A DNA stretch of 64,000 nucleotides, taken from NCBI GenBank assembly GCA_012840135.1, contig DUMA01000017.1, forward strand, positions 62,001 through 126,000. The letters run 5' to 3'. This stretch comes from Thermoanaerobacterales bacterium (GTDB lineage: Bacteria; Bacillota; Thermosediminibacteria; Thermosediminibacterales; Tepidanaerobacteraceae). The stretch's first letter is position 1; each line of letters opens with the position of its first letter. Shown here piece after piece: positions 10,461-18,629 of the stretch. The notes below the pieces were generated by a model. It saw nothing but the letters and a program-made list of their open reading frames with translations, had not been told where the DNA came from and made no database searches. Position numbers and translations under genes: made by a program.

Positions 10461-13400
10461 GGGGCTTTACCTCCCTCCACCACTGCGAAAATGCCTGGAT
10501 ATAGGCTCGTTACGGTGACGGTCCCGTCGGGTCTGTTTAGCGTAAAGTGTTCTTCCTGCCAGCTCCTGAGAGCTTCGTCATACCGCAACACCTTGAGACC
10601 ATCACCGCTGGTTTCTTTAAATGGTATTACAACTTTTATGCCGGTGACCTTAAAGTTTTCACCGCTAACCCGGATGAACTCGGATTTTAACCGGCCCATG
10701 CCCAGGTCAGATTTTAATTTCTGGGAGATGGAAGGTTCCACCCTCCCAAGTATTATCTCCACATCCCGGCTCTTTGCCTGCGGGTCCAGGGTTACGTTGT
10801 AAAGGGATATGTCCGCCCATTTTGAAAAGGTGTCCAGAATCCCTATTTTTTCTCCTGAACTTCCCCGGAACTGTATTTTTCTCACCAGCACATCCGTGCC
10901 CATGAGTTCATCCAGGTCAAGCTCAAGATGGCTTTTATCGGTATAATCCCGGTCCAGCACAAGGGTGTCTTCGCTCTTATCATAGCTGCTCCGGACATCC
11001 CCGACACGGCTTTGATTTTTAATTACATATTCTGCCTGGGTCTTAAATTCGCCCTCCCCCACCACGCTGAGCGCACCGTACATCTGGTATTCATGATCAT
11101 TGTCATTGACAATTCTTATGGTATAAATTCCCGGCCCCATGCGGTTGCTTCCCGACGGAAGGTATACTTTCAGCACGGGTGTCCCGTCTTGATCTGTGTC
11201 CGCCTCCACCTTTCGAGCCTTTATATCGTTAAAATACACTCTTATATTCGAGCCGTTGAAATAGTTGCCCTTTAAAATGATGGGCATATCTTCATCGTAG
11301 TTTTCCACCAGGCTGCCACTTTCCACGCCGGTTATCACGGGGTACGCCATGGTGGTAAAACTCCACGTAATCACATCATTCCCCAAAGATTTCCCGTTCG
11401 GGCCGCCGTAGTAGACGATGCCCGCATTTATCATGACGGTGTACGTCGTCTGAGATCTCAGGGGCTTTACGGGTATGTACAGATATGCTTCTTTTGCACT
11501 GCTGTTTTTTATAAATATATAGTCCGATATGAAGGATTTTTTCAATGTCTCATCCTGGATGCTGCTTATATAATTCAGGAATTCGATGTCAATCATGGAA
11601 AGTACGTCTCTACCCTGCGAATAGACGGTGGAAGTCTTGAGCAGGTCAAGGCCGCCGGTTTCATCAAAGGTAAGGCTGCCATCGATATCGAAAAAGGTGA
11701 CTTTTAGAAAGAATCTATCCACGCCGTTGATATTCCTCGGGTTGAGGTTTTTCTCGTTATACCATGCGCCGTCATCGCCCGGGTATGTGGATTTTACCGC
11801 AGGCTTCCCCCTCGGACTTATTTCGAGCCTTGCATCGTCATTTTCTACCGGATCACTTTCCCCTGTAAAATAAAGTTTCACGGCATACGTGCCGCTGCCG
11901 CCATCCCCGCTCAGGAAATTGACCACATTGCTGTCCCTCAGTTTCACTACAATTTCCGTCACGTTCACAAACTCCAGATCCTGCTTTCCTATTGTCAGAG
12001 CTGGACTGCCAGCGGCATTTCCGGCCACCGGCAAAAGTTCCACCTTTTGTACATCTTCGGTAAAGTTGTATCCCATGATGGCAAAGGATGCGCCACCGCT
12101 GTAAATATCCAGAGCATTCAGGGAAGAAGGGGATATGCTGGATATGCCGCGGCTTTCGCCGGATTTTCCCTGTACCACGAATTCCATATTTACGGCGGAA
12201 AGAAATACACCCTGCCTTGTCTCAAATACATCCCCGCTTATGCTCAATTTGTACGCTTTCCCCCACTGCAGCCGTTGTTCTGGGAAAACTTTGATCCTGG
12301 TCTTTTTCACACCACCTTCAAAATAATATTCCAGCCGGACTTTTTCTATCTTTACAAAGACATCGGTATTGTGCCCTTCCGAAAGGTCGATTCTGTCAAA
12401 AGCCGCCGCATCTCCCGCCTTAAATATGACCTCCCCGTCGGTATTTAGGACTATGGGATCGGAATTGCTGTAAGCCGGTGCGCCGTATATCCTCGAAGAA
12501 CTCATCCCCACCCAGTGGACCGCAGAGCTTCCGGCAGCCGGTGCGGTCCAGAAATAAAAATCTATGTCTTTTTCAGGGTTGTATCCGTAACTGTCTTCAA
12601 CGATTCTTTTATCGATAACAAGCTTGTACTGGTTGATATTCATCAAAGGATATTCGGGCTTTATCTCGAGAGTGTCGCCGTTTACTATATTTATATTGCG
12701 GACCAGCACCCTCTGGGATTCATCGGGGTTGACGCCCGGGATGCCCTGCCCGTAGACGTACTCTACCACGCTATCATAGAGCCTTCCTGAAGGGTTATAG
12801 GCAGTCTCCGTCGCCTTCGGAATCTTATATAGCCTCACCGCATCCTGCAGCGCTATTTTATCTTTTTCCCTGTCCCATTTTATATTTCTGTCAAAGCGGA
12901 TGTAAATACTGCCATCGTTGGAGAGCCTCGTGCCCGAAAGGGATGTTATGTCATCTCCGCCATGGGGACTGGAAGAAAAAGCTATAACTTTCGGCCTTTG
13001 ACCCTCTCCGGAGGTAGTAAAACTAATCACCATGTCATCATTTGTTATACTATTATAATCACGGAACCTCACGCAGCCGGCCTCAAGGCGCACAGTGTAG
13101 GGAGTGCTTCTTCTTAATGGATTGGGGTCGTCTCCTATATCAATTGTGAGCATTTTTCCATCGGAAGAAAGACTTATTTCACTTTTATCCAGCACATACT
13201 GTTCTTCACCGGACTTTACGGTTATATAATCCTTATTCAAAATTTCAACAGGAAAAAGGAATATAAATTTTACAGTGGGCTCCACTTCCACGCCTTCCTG
13301 ACCGTCGGATGGATATGTGGAACTGAGCATGTTGTACGTGGTAAAGTCGAAGGCCAAATCTGCATTGTAGACTGTGCTACCGCTGTTTTTGAGCTGTACA

Positions 13401-14158
13401 GCGCCACTTTGAATCGCAATGGTGTAATGGAAAAAATTTTTCAGGGCGGCTCCGTTTTTAGCCTTGAGGACAAGTCTGTTGTCTTCGGTATATATATCAA
13501 AATCGTCCAGAAAAGCCGCTCCCGGCAGGACCAGAAAAGGGTCCAGCGGGACCGCCGTGATAGTCATCCGGTTTCTTAATTCCTGCGGGTTTACGTAAAT
13601 ATCGTCGGCAAATTCCAGAATTACGGAGGATAGGCCCTGATAAACCCTTGCACCTTTTGCAGGGGTTGTGGCCATCAGGATATCCGTCTGGTTCTGTTCA
13701 CCTTTCGTCACAAAATAAAAATTTGCCGCTGGATTTGTCGCACCCTGCGAATTTTTGAAAAGACCGGAGGGGATGTAAATACTGTAGAGGGAAATGGGTC
13801 TCAGCCTGGCGGGATTTAATTGGCCGGGAATCTGCTTTAAATTAAATACGATCCTTCCCGGCACGAAAATGACATCGAACTTGCCGGTTTCATCATAACT
13901 GCCATTGGCGGTAATTTTTATTTCTCCGATGCTCCTTCCGCTGTTTAACTCAAAAGATGGATCAAATTCGATGGATATGGAACCGGCTCCGTAGTCGACA
14001 CCCTTTTGGCCCTGAATTACCTCCGCACCGTCCACATACACTTTCATATCGAAATTGTTTAAAACATCGGCCCGGGCCCTGTCCATTTTCCAGGGTGTTG
14101 CCGTAAATATCAAGGACGCCACCATCAACAAGGCTAAAATTTTTTTTAACCGGTGCAT
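10457..14158 (-). CDS. Large secreted protein with SbsA-type Ig-like (Big_5) and IPT domains
   Basis: The ORF track begins at a TTG at 14176, but a GGAGGT lies inside that extension six bases before an ATG at 14158, so I place the start there (1233 aa). A signal peptide is present (ILALLMVASLIFTATPW, then RARA). The body carries several Big_5/SbsA-like Ig modules with 'P..g........i.i.F...i' patterns (TYPSDGQEGVEVEPTVKFIF, ending ISFTTSGEG). Two IPT-like stretches also occur (SGGASFAIMGYNF; YDEDMPIILKGNYF). The C-terminus (LRYDEALRSWQE..FAVVEGG) resembles the end of the 2055-aa protein, so the two may be related modules. It is the first gene behind the riboswitch. Confidence 0.84.
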   Translation of the reverse strand: MHRLKKILALLMVASLIFTATPWKMDRARADVLNNFDMKVYVDGAEVIQGQKGVDYGAGSISIEFDPSFELNSGRSIGEIKITANGSYDETGKFDVIFVPGRIVFNLKQIPGQLNPARLRPISLYSIYIPSGLFKNSQGATNPAANFYFVTKGEQNQTDILMATTPAKGARVYQGLSSVILEFADDIYVNPQELRNRMTITAVPLDPFLVLPGAAFLDDFDIYTEDNRLVLKAKNGAALKNFFHYTIAIQSGAVQLKNSGSTVYNADLAFDFTTYNMLSSTYPSDGQEGVEVEPTVKFIFLFPVEILNKDYITVKSGEEQYVLDKSEISLSSDGKMLTIDIGDDPNPLRRSTPYTVRLEAGCVRFRDYNSITNDDMVISFTTSGEGQRPKVIAFSSSPHGGDDITSLSGTRLSNDGSIYIRFDRNIKWDREKDKIALQDAVRLYKIPKATETAYNPSGRLYDSVVEYVYGQGIPGVNPDESQRVLVRNINIVNGDTLEIKPEYPLMNINQYKLVIDKRIVEDSYGYNPEKDIDFYFWTAPAAGSSAVHWVGMSSSRIYGAPAYSNSDPIVLNTDGEVIFKAGDAAAFDRIDLSEGHNTDVFVKIEKVRLEYYFEGGVKKTRIKVFPEQRLQWGKAYKLSISGDVFETRQGVFLSAVNMEFVVQGKSGESRGISSISPSSLNALDIYSGGASFAIMGYNFTEDVQKVELLPVAGNAAGSPALTIGKQDLEFVNVTEIVVKLRDSNVVNFLSGDGGSGTYAVKLYFTGESDPVENDDARLEISPRGKPAVKSTYPGDDGAWYNEKNLNPRNINGVDRFFLKVTFFDIDGSLTFDETGGLDLLKTSTVYSQGRDVLSMIDIEFLNYISSIQDETLKKSFISDYIFIKNSSAKEAYLYIPVKPLRSQTTYTVMINAGIVYYGGPNGKSLGNDVITWSFTTMAYPVITGVESGSLVENYDEDMPIILKGNYFNGSNIRVYFNDIKARKVEADTDQDGTPVLKVYLPSGSNRMGPGIYTIRIVNDNDHEYQMYGALSVVGEGEFKTQAEYVIKNQSRVGDVRSSYDKSEDTLVLDRDYTDKSHLELDLDELMGTDVLVRKIQFRGSSGEKIGILDTFSKWADISLYNVTLDPQAKSRDVEIILGRVEPSISQKLKSDLGMGRLKSEFIRVSGENFKVTGIKVVIPFKETSGDGLKVLRYDEALRSWQEEHFTLNRPDGTVTVTSLYPGIFAVVEGGKAP

Positions 14159-14183
14159 GGCATTACCTCCACACAAGAATATA

Positions 14184-14210
14184 AAATCCTATTCGGGGCG
14201 AATAGGATTT
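14184..14210 (-). terminator. Expression-platform hairpin of the c-di-GMP leader
   Basis: A perfect 12-bp stem (AAATCCTATTCG / CGAATAGGATTT) with a 3-nt loop is followed in the RNA by UAUAUUCUU and then the GGAGGU site. Its 5' arm shares AAATCC with an upstream perfect palindrome, GGATTTATATAAATCC (14205-14220), that abuts the aptamer. The two hairpins cannot form together. This is the arrangement expected of a terminator/antiterminator switch. The U-tract is weak, so efficiency is uncertain. Confidence 0.6.
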
Positions 14211-14218
14211 ATATAAAT

Positions 14219-14292
14219 CCGCAGCCTGGCAGCCATAGCGGGATGCTTTAGGCCCATGGCTTTGTGCCCCCACCTTTCAGCAGGTTTACCTA
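14219..14292 (-). promoter_or_regulatory. Cyclic di-GMP-I (GEMM) riboswitch aptamer
   Basis: Read on the minus strand, the leader contains the class hallmarks in order: GGTAAACC, a P2 hairpin with a GAAA tetraloop (CCTGCTGAAAGGTGGG), the ACAAAGCC junction, ATGGGCCTAAAG, and the closing arm CTATGGCTGCCAGGCTGC. The AGCCAT/ATGGCT pairing forms P3, and the CCTAA motif is the expected tetraloop receptor. It sits about 60 nt before the GGAGGT site of the first surface-protein gene. It therefore probably makes the whole four-gene operon respond to c-di-GMP. The match is by eye to the known consensus. Confidence 0.85.
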
Positions 14293-14352
14293 TTAATTCC
14301 ATATCTGGTTTTTAATTTATAATTCGACATGAAAAACCAAAATCCTCTAATT

Positions 14353-14381
14353 TTAACACTAATTTAAATTGATTGTGTAAA
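14353..14381 (-). promoter_or_regulatory. Candidate promoter of the surface operon
   Basis: On the minus strand a TTTACA is followed after 17 bp by TGTTAA, about 60 bp upstream of the riboswitch. A TATAAA nearer the aptamer is an alternative -10. Neither is strong, so the assignment is tentative. Confidence 0.35.
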
Positions 14382-14574
14382 AGCCTCTTTCGGTGGTTGT
14401 GACGACCTGTCACCTGACCGTTCAGCCAGACGTTCTAAAGCTCGCTCCATCGCTCCACAGGGTTACGCCAGCAATTCGGTGCCCTGCCTCAATGCCGGTC
14501 GGCATGCTTCTGTGCATGTCGACCCTGCACCAAAAGCAAATTCAAATGGCAAACAGTGTTTTTGTCCATAATAT

Positions 14575-14686
14575 TTATCCACAAAGTTATCCACAGGTGT
14601 TAATAAGTTGATGGCTTGTCCTCAAGATGCGTCCTTCTGTCCGGAAGTTGTCCCCAATGGGGATAAGTTATCCACAGTTATCCACA
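14575..14686 (+). other. Cluster of four perfect DnaA boxes
   Basis: TTATCCACA occurs four times in the same orientation, at 14575-14583, 14587-14595, 14668-14676 and 14678-14686. The boxes form two pairs with centre spacings of 12 and 10 bp, about one helical turn. Near-matches (TTGTCCATA, TTGTCCCCA) lie between and beside them. No dnaA, dnaN or plasmid rep gene is in the window. This may be a DnaA-box cluster that titrates initiator protein, or an unrecognised origin-like site. Confidence 0.7.
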
Positions 14687-14765
14687 GCCATCCCGAATGC
14701 CGTTATAACAAGCATTGACTGGGAAATGCTGCAGTTCCTGTATCGATAGTTGTTTAAAATTTTAT

Positions 14766-14915
14766 GATTCGTAGGTTCTTTTTCCACTGTTCCATGTTTA
14801 CAAAATGTCCCCCATCTATAATTCTATAAATATAATAACATAAAAAAGGGGTTGAGATTTTAAAAACATAATATATATCTCAACCCCTGCTCACTGGCTA
14901 TTTTGAACATTTTTT
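14766..14915. repeat. Direct repeat, copy 1 (relic of an MFS gene start plus its leader)
   Basis: This stretch is nearly identical to 23760-23905. In the second copy it comprises the first codons of the MFS gene, its leader and the terminator behind ubiX. Here the MFS gene is absent and only its first codons (AGGTTCTTTTTCCACTG..CCAT on the plus strand) remain. The similarity continues into the adjacent ubiX gene, so the duplicated unit is ubiX plus leader plus the MFS 5' end. Confidence 0.88.
14842..14887 (-). terminator. Terminator after ubiX (copy 1)
   Basis: On the minus strand GGGGTTGAGAT pairs with ATCTCAACCCC and is followed by TTTTTT. The same structure occurs behind the second ubiX at 23830-23875, within a duplicated segment. 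Its 5' arm overlaps the repeated GCCAGTGAGCAGGGGTT motif. Confidence 0.8.
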
Positions 14916-14921
14916 TAAATA

Positions 14922-15509
14922 TTACCTTTCCTTTACGGCCTCTTTCTGAATCGAAAGATTACCCCATCTCTTCATATTATCAATTTCTATCCCGAATTGG
15001 TCGAGAACCCTTCCTACCGTCTGGTTTATTATGTCATCAATGGTCTCAGGTTTTGTATAAAATGCTGGTACCGGAGGCAAGATGGTAACTCCGATTTGCG
15101 ACAGTTTTAACATGTTTTCAAGATGCATGGGATTCAGCGGTGTCTCTCGCACCATGAGGATTAGTCTTCTCTTTTCTTTTATAGTCACATCAGCTGCCCT
15201 TATGATAAGGTCCTCGGTATAGCCATGGGCTATACCCGACAATGTCTTCATACTGCATGGGGCCACAATCATGCCGTCACATTTGAAAGACCCGCTGGAT
15301 ATGGGGGCGGCCATATCAGTTTCATCGTAGACATAGTCCGCCAGAGCTTCGACTTCCGAAATACTATAGTCAGTTTCGGTTTTTATGGTCTCCTTCCCCC
15401 ATTTGCTTATTATTAGATGAGAAGTCACCTGATTTTTCTTCAATTCTTGTAAAATTTTAATGCCGTATATAACTCCCGATGCTCCAGTTATTGCTACTAT
15501 AATATTCAT
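14922..15509 (-). CDS. ubiX: Flavin prenyltransferase UbiX (copy 1)
   Basis: UbiX-type enzymes join dimethylallyl phosphate to FMN to make prenyl-FMN, the cofactor of UbiD decarboxylases. The 195-aa product has the family marks in order: N-terminal ITGASGVIYG, SSGSFKCDGMIVAPCSMKT, the IKEKRRLILMVRETPLN segment and PPVPAFYTKP. The ATG has a GGGGGA site. The gene is last in the minus-strand island, 29 bp after the SLC13-type transporter gene. It is nearly identical to the second ubiX, and the shared flank shows one arose by duplication. The C-terminal residues (IQKEAVKER) differ from copy 2. Confidence 0.93.
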   Translation of the reverse strand: MNIIVAITGASGVIYGIKILQELKKNQVTSHLIISKWGKETIKTETDYSISEVEALADYVYDETDMAAPISSGSFKCDGMIVAPCSMKTLSGIAHGYTEDLIIRAADVTIKEKRRLILMVRETPLNPMHLENMLKLSQIGVTILPPVPAFYTKPETIDDIINQTVGRVLDQFGIEIDNMKRWGNLSIQKEAVKER

Positions 15510-15538
15510 TTATTTTCCCCCTTTATCAAATTGTATTT

Positions 15539-16930
15539 TCATATTTTAAACCTCAGACCAATCGCCGGCCAGTAATATTTAGCCATTATAGCAATTATTA
15601 TAATATATGCAATTATTATGAGGAAACCGGCTTTAAATAGATCTTTCGGCTTATAATATCCGTAAGCATAAGTAGCCAGATTGGAGGAGGATTGGGAAGG
15701 GGTAAGTATGCCAAGTTCGCTGGCCAAAACGCAAATCATGCCTGTCCATTGAGGGTTTATACCAAGAGCCCTCGACATAGACGTAAATAATGGGAGTAAA
15801 GTTGCCACTACTCCGGTCATATTGGTCATGCCCAGCCTGACAAAAACAGTAATGAGAATTACCCCTGCTGCAATTACAAACTCATCGGTTATCCCCACAT
15901 TCCCGGCTATATTATTCACAATAAAATCAACAGCCTTTGTTTTAGTTATACTTTGTGCCATAGCCAGGCCTGAACCGAATAATATAACCGTGCCCCATTC
16001 CAGTCTTCTGAATGTTTCTTTCCACTCCATTATGTCAATGCCCGGTACAAACATCAAAGTCCCGGCTATAAACTCCACCGGTACAAAATCATCTATCCCC
16101 TTAAACCATGCTATAAAAAGTATAATGATTATAACAATCAGTTTCCATTCTTTATTAGTTATCTTGCCCAGCTTCTGTATTTCTTCTCTCACCCAATCTA
16201 AATTGTCCGATAATCTACCTTTGAAGGGAAAAAGCTTTACGATAATTATATATATAAAAAACATCGCCATTACATTAATTGGCAAGTTCGTTTTTATCCA
16301 CGAAAGATATGTCCAATTATACCCCAATTCTTTTTGAAAGTAAGCAGCAGCATAAATGGTAGCCGAGGCTCCTACCAGAATGGTACCGCTAGAAATCAGA
16401 GAAACTGCAGGGATGATAATTGAGCAGGCTTTAGCGAAATTCGTATTTTCTCCAGTCTCTATTTTCTGAACAAGTCCCATGCATATTGCTGCCAGAATTG
16501 CAGTCCTTGCAGCCACGGCCGGTACAAGAAATACAAAGATAAATGTCAAAATTTCCATAAGAAAAAGTAAAAAATGTAGGTTTCCCTTTGCCAAACTTAA
16601 TACTTTCAAAGCAACCCTTCGAGCAAAACCCGTTTTTTCCATCCCTATAGTAATAATAAATATTCCTACAAGCCGCCATATAATTGAATCGCCCATTACA
16701 ATAAAAACTTCTTCCGGTGACAGTATTCCCAATATAGGAATTAGACAAAATATGAGCATAGCTGTTATGGTGGAGTGTATCATCTCCGTCATCCATAAGA
16801 ATATAGCGATAAACATAACATCCAGGGCCCTAACCGCCATCATATCCATGCCCATATTCCTAACTAAGAAAACATCTATTAGAAGTAGCGCAACAGTAAA
16901 AGAAATGATTTTTTTTATATTTCCTTTCAT
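15539..16930 (-). CDS. SLC13/DASS-family sodium:organic-anion permease
   Basis: The ORF track starts at 16981, but GGGGAGGTAGG stands just before an ATG at 16930, which I take as the start (463 aa). The protein is almost wholly hydrophobic with about a dozen membrane segments. It shows DASS features such as the WMTEMIHSTITAML region, a SxGTxLVGAS-like hairpin (SSGTILVGASATIYA) and the C-terminal TPSQSSSNLATYAYGYY motif. Such carriers usually import di- or tricarboxylates or sulfate with sodium. Between ubiD1 and ubiX1, an organic acid used by the decarboxylase is the likely cargo. Its leader contains a repeated hairpin motif and a terminator. Confidence 0.85.
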   Translation of the reverse strand: MKGNIKKIISFTVALLLIDVFLVRNMGMDMMAVRALDVMFIAIFLWMTEMIHSTITAMLIFCLIPILGILSPEEVFIVMGDSIIWRLVGIFIITIGMEKTGFARRVALKVLSLAKGNLHFLLFLMEILTFIFVFLVPAVAARTAILAAICMGLVQKIETGENTNFAKACSIIIPAVSLISSGTILVGASATIYAAAYFQKELGYNWTYLSWIKTNLPINVMAMFFIYIIIVKLFPFKGRLSDNLDWVREEIQKLGKITNKEWKLIVIIIILFIAWFKGIDDFVPVEFIAGTLMFVPGIDIMEWKETFRRLEWGTVILFGSGLAMAQSITKTKAVDFIVNNIAGNVGITDEFVIAAGVILITVFVRLGMTNMTGVVATLLPLFTSMSRALGINPQWTGMICVLASELGILTPSQSSSNLATYAYGYYKPKDLFKAGFLIIIAYIIIIAIMAKYYWPAIGLRFKI

Positions 16931-17040
16931 CCTACCTCCCCTACCTACAGTGTGGTTTAAATAAAAAAGAGGGGCGGGCAAAAAGCTGATTTACAGGCCC
17001 TTTGCCCTTTTTTATATATAAAACCCCTGCTCACTGGCTT
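16930..17040 (-). promoter_or_regulatory. Leader of the SLC13-type gene with repeated motif and attenuator-like hairpin
   Basis: The RNA reads AAAGCC, AGTGAGCAGG, GGTTTT, which can fold as a small hairpin. A long stem follows (GGGCAAAGGGC..GCTTTTTGCCC), then GCCCCTCTTTTTT. The AGGGGT of the first hairpin can also pair with GCCCCT just before the U-run, so the two states compete. The 17-nt motif GCCAGTGAGCAGGGGTT recurs before the MFS gene and after ubiX1. Confidence 0.5.
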
Positions 17041-17126
17041 TTTTAATTAATACATCGTACGTAATTCACATATGAATTAAGTTCTACAATGAATCTACTA
17101 CTGAATCTAACATGTTTTCATCAATC

Positions 17127-18542
17127 TTATTTATCTATAAAATCATTTATATCAAATTTATCGGCTCCCATAGCGTGGCTCCGGGTAAAATGATCTCTTG
17201 CATCAGGTTCTGTAAGAGGTGGTTTTGTGGCATCTATACCCATCTTTGAGCCGCGCCGGATCTGCGGGTGGACAAAATCCGGTGTTATCAAGGGCAGTGA
17301 AGCATCCAAATGGTGGCCGTGGGTCCCCGGAATGATAAATACATCCCTTTCCGGGTTTACTCGTGTAGATAAGGACCAAATAAGCTCTTTTTCATCATGT
17401 GGATCTATATCGTCATCCACTACTATTGCTATCTTGGGATGGATATAAGGGCTGGAAAGGGCAGCTAGTGCGACATCTTTTGCTTCTCCCTGGATTTTAG
17501 GAGTAATTTGAACAACAATAATATGACTTCCTCCGGCACATGGAATAGCAACAACATCTTTAACGTCTACAAAACCGCCTACATCTTTTACCCTATTATA
17601 AATAACTACTTCCATTGGCAGCCCGTCAAGAATTTGGGATGAAGCTATTGGTTTTCCACCCTGCAAGGCATAATATATGGCATCTTTTCTCCGGGTAATG
17701 GCTGTTACAATAATATAGGGGTTTTTACCGGCACCGGCTCTGGCATATCCGGTATGCTCGGCAAATGGCCCTTCTTCTTCTCTTTCAAAGGGCGGTACAT
17801 ATCCTTCTATGATGATTTCTGCATCTGCAGGCACTTCAAGATCTACAGTTTCACATTTTACAGTCCTTACAGGTTCTCCTAAAAAAGTCCCAGCCATTTC
17901 AAATTCATCGACGCCAAAGGGGAATGTCCAGCAGCATGTGAGATAATATATGGCATGATGTCCTATCACCAATGCTATAGGCATGGGTTCATTTCTCTCT
18001 TCATATTTTTTATAGATCATATCCATGTGTCTACCGGGGTGCATCAATACCCCCAGTTTGTTTTTGCCTTTCAATTGGTGACGGTGCAGTGATACATTTT
18101 GGATGCCCGTCTCCGGGTCTTTTATTATCGCCATAGCACCACCCATGTAAGGTCCGGCATCAAGATTTGACATGACATGAATGGGAAGCTCATAAAGATT
18201 TACTTCATCACCGGTTTTTATGATTTCTTTCACCGGCCCAGTTTCCACCAATTGCTTTTTTGTAGGCCCTTTTTTCAAAAGTTCATTCATAGTCGGTATG
18301 AATTCCCTCGGGGTTGTACCAACAGCCAATGCAAGTCTTTTTCTGCTGGCTTCCGCATAACTTACTGCCTTCCATCCGGGATAACCTTTAAGATTTTCAA
18401 AAAAAGTTGCCTTTCCTAATTTATTCTCCCCTTGCCATGCAATACCAGCCAGGTTAGTCTTTGGGTCAACCTCTTTTTTAATATTCACTATCTCTCCCGC
18501 TTCTTCCAGTTGTCTTAAGAAAGTTCTAAGATCTTTAGCCAT
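17127..18542 (-). CDS. UbiD-family prenyl-FMN-dependent decarboxylase (UbiD1)
   Basis: UbiD enzymes reversibly decarboxylate aromatic or alpha,beta-unsaturated acids using prFMN. The 471-aa length is typical. The catalytic E-R-E set appears intact: SLHRHQLKG supplies the arginine near residue 175, and EGPFAEHTGY supplies two glutamates with the five-residue spacing known from Fdc1. PADAEIIIEG and the VVDDDIDPHDEKELIW segment are also standard. It begins with an ATG behind AAGGAG, 87 bp after tctC1. Unlike the other two UbiD genes here, no zinc-ribbon gene follows it. Substrate cannot be read from sequence. Confidence 0.92.
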   Translation of the reverse strand: MAKDLRTFLRQLEEAGEIVNIKKEVDPKTNLAGIAWQGENKLGKATFFENLKGYPGWKAVSYAEASRKRLALAVGTTPREFIPTMNELLKKGPTKKQLVETGPVKEIIKTGDEVNLYELPIHVMSNLDAGPYMGGAMAIIKDPETGIQNVSLHRHQLKGKNKLGVLMHPGRHMDMIYKKYEERNEPMPIALVIGHHAIYYLTCCWTFPFGVDEFEMAGTFLGEPVRTVKCETVDLEVPADAEIIIEGYVPPFEREEEGPFAEHTGYARAGAGKNPYIIVTAITRRKDAIYYALQGGKPIASSQILDGLPMEVVIYNRVKDVGGFVDVKDVVAIPCAGGSHIIVVQITPKIQGEAKDVALAALSSPYIHPKIAIVVDDDIDPHDEKELIWSLSTRVNPERDVFIIPGTHGHHLDASLPLITPDFVHPQIRRGSKMGIDATKPPLTEPDARDHFTRSHAMGADKFDINDFIDK

Positions 18543-18579
18543 TAATATTCTCCTTCCATAGTTTATTATTTAATTAGTC

Positions 18580-18625
18580 TTACAAGATTAAATATTTAAC
18601 AGGTCCCCAACTAACCTGACATAAA
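18580..18625 (-). promoter_or_regulatory. Leader hairpin with repeated 17-nt motif before ubiD1
   Basis: The RNA contains CAGGT-TAGTTGGGG-ACCTG, a 5-bp stem with a 9-nt loop, enclosed by AAGATT/AATCTT. The 17-nt AGGTTAGTTGGGGACCT is identical to one before tctB1 (21789-21805). The flanks differ, and the extra closing pair changes from C-G here to U-A there, consistent with a conserved hairpin. Confidence 0.5.
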
Positions 18626-18629
18626 ATCT

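Larger units (their letters stand above)
14159..14921. other. Non-coding stretch of about 760 bp
   Basis: From right to left it holds the terminator and duplicated relic downstream of ubiX (14760-14915), a cluster of perfect DnaA boxes (14575-14686), a GC-rich block (about 14390-14560) without a convincing ORF or RNA match, then the promoter and c-di-GMP riboswitch of the surface operon. The only ORF in the track here (14393..14611) has no recognisable family and spans the DnaA boxes, so I do not call it a gene. Confidence 0.7.

Noticed and set aside
14393-14611. 72-aa ORF in the long spacer
   Set aside because: No ribosome-binding site or family resemblance, and it runs through the DnaA boxes.
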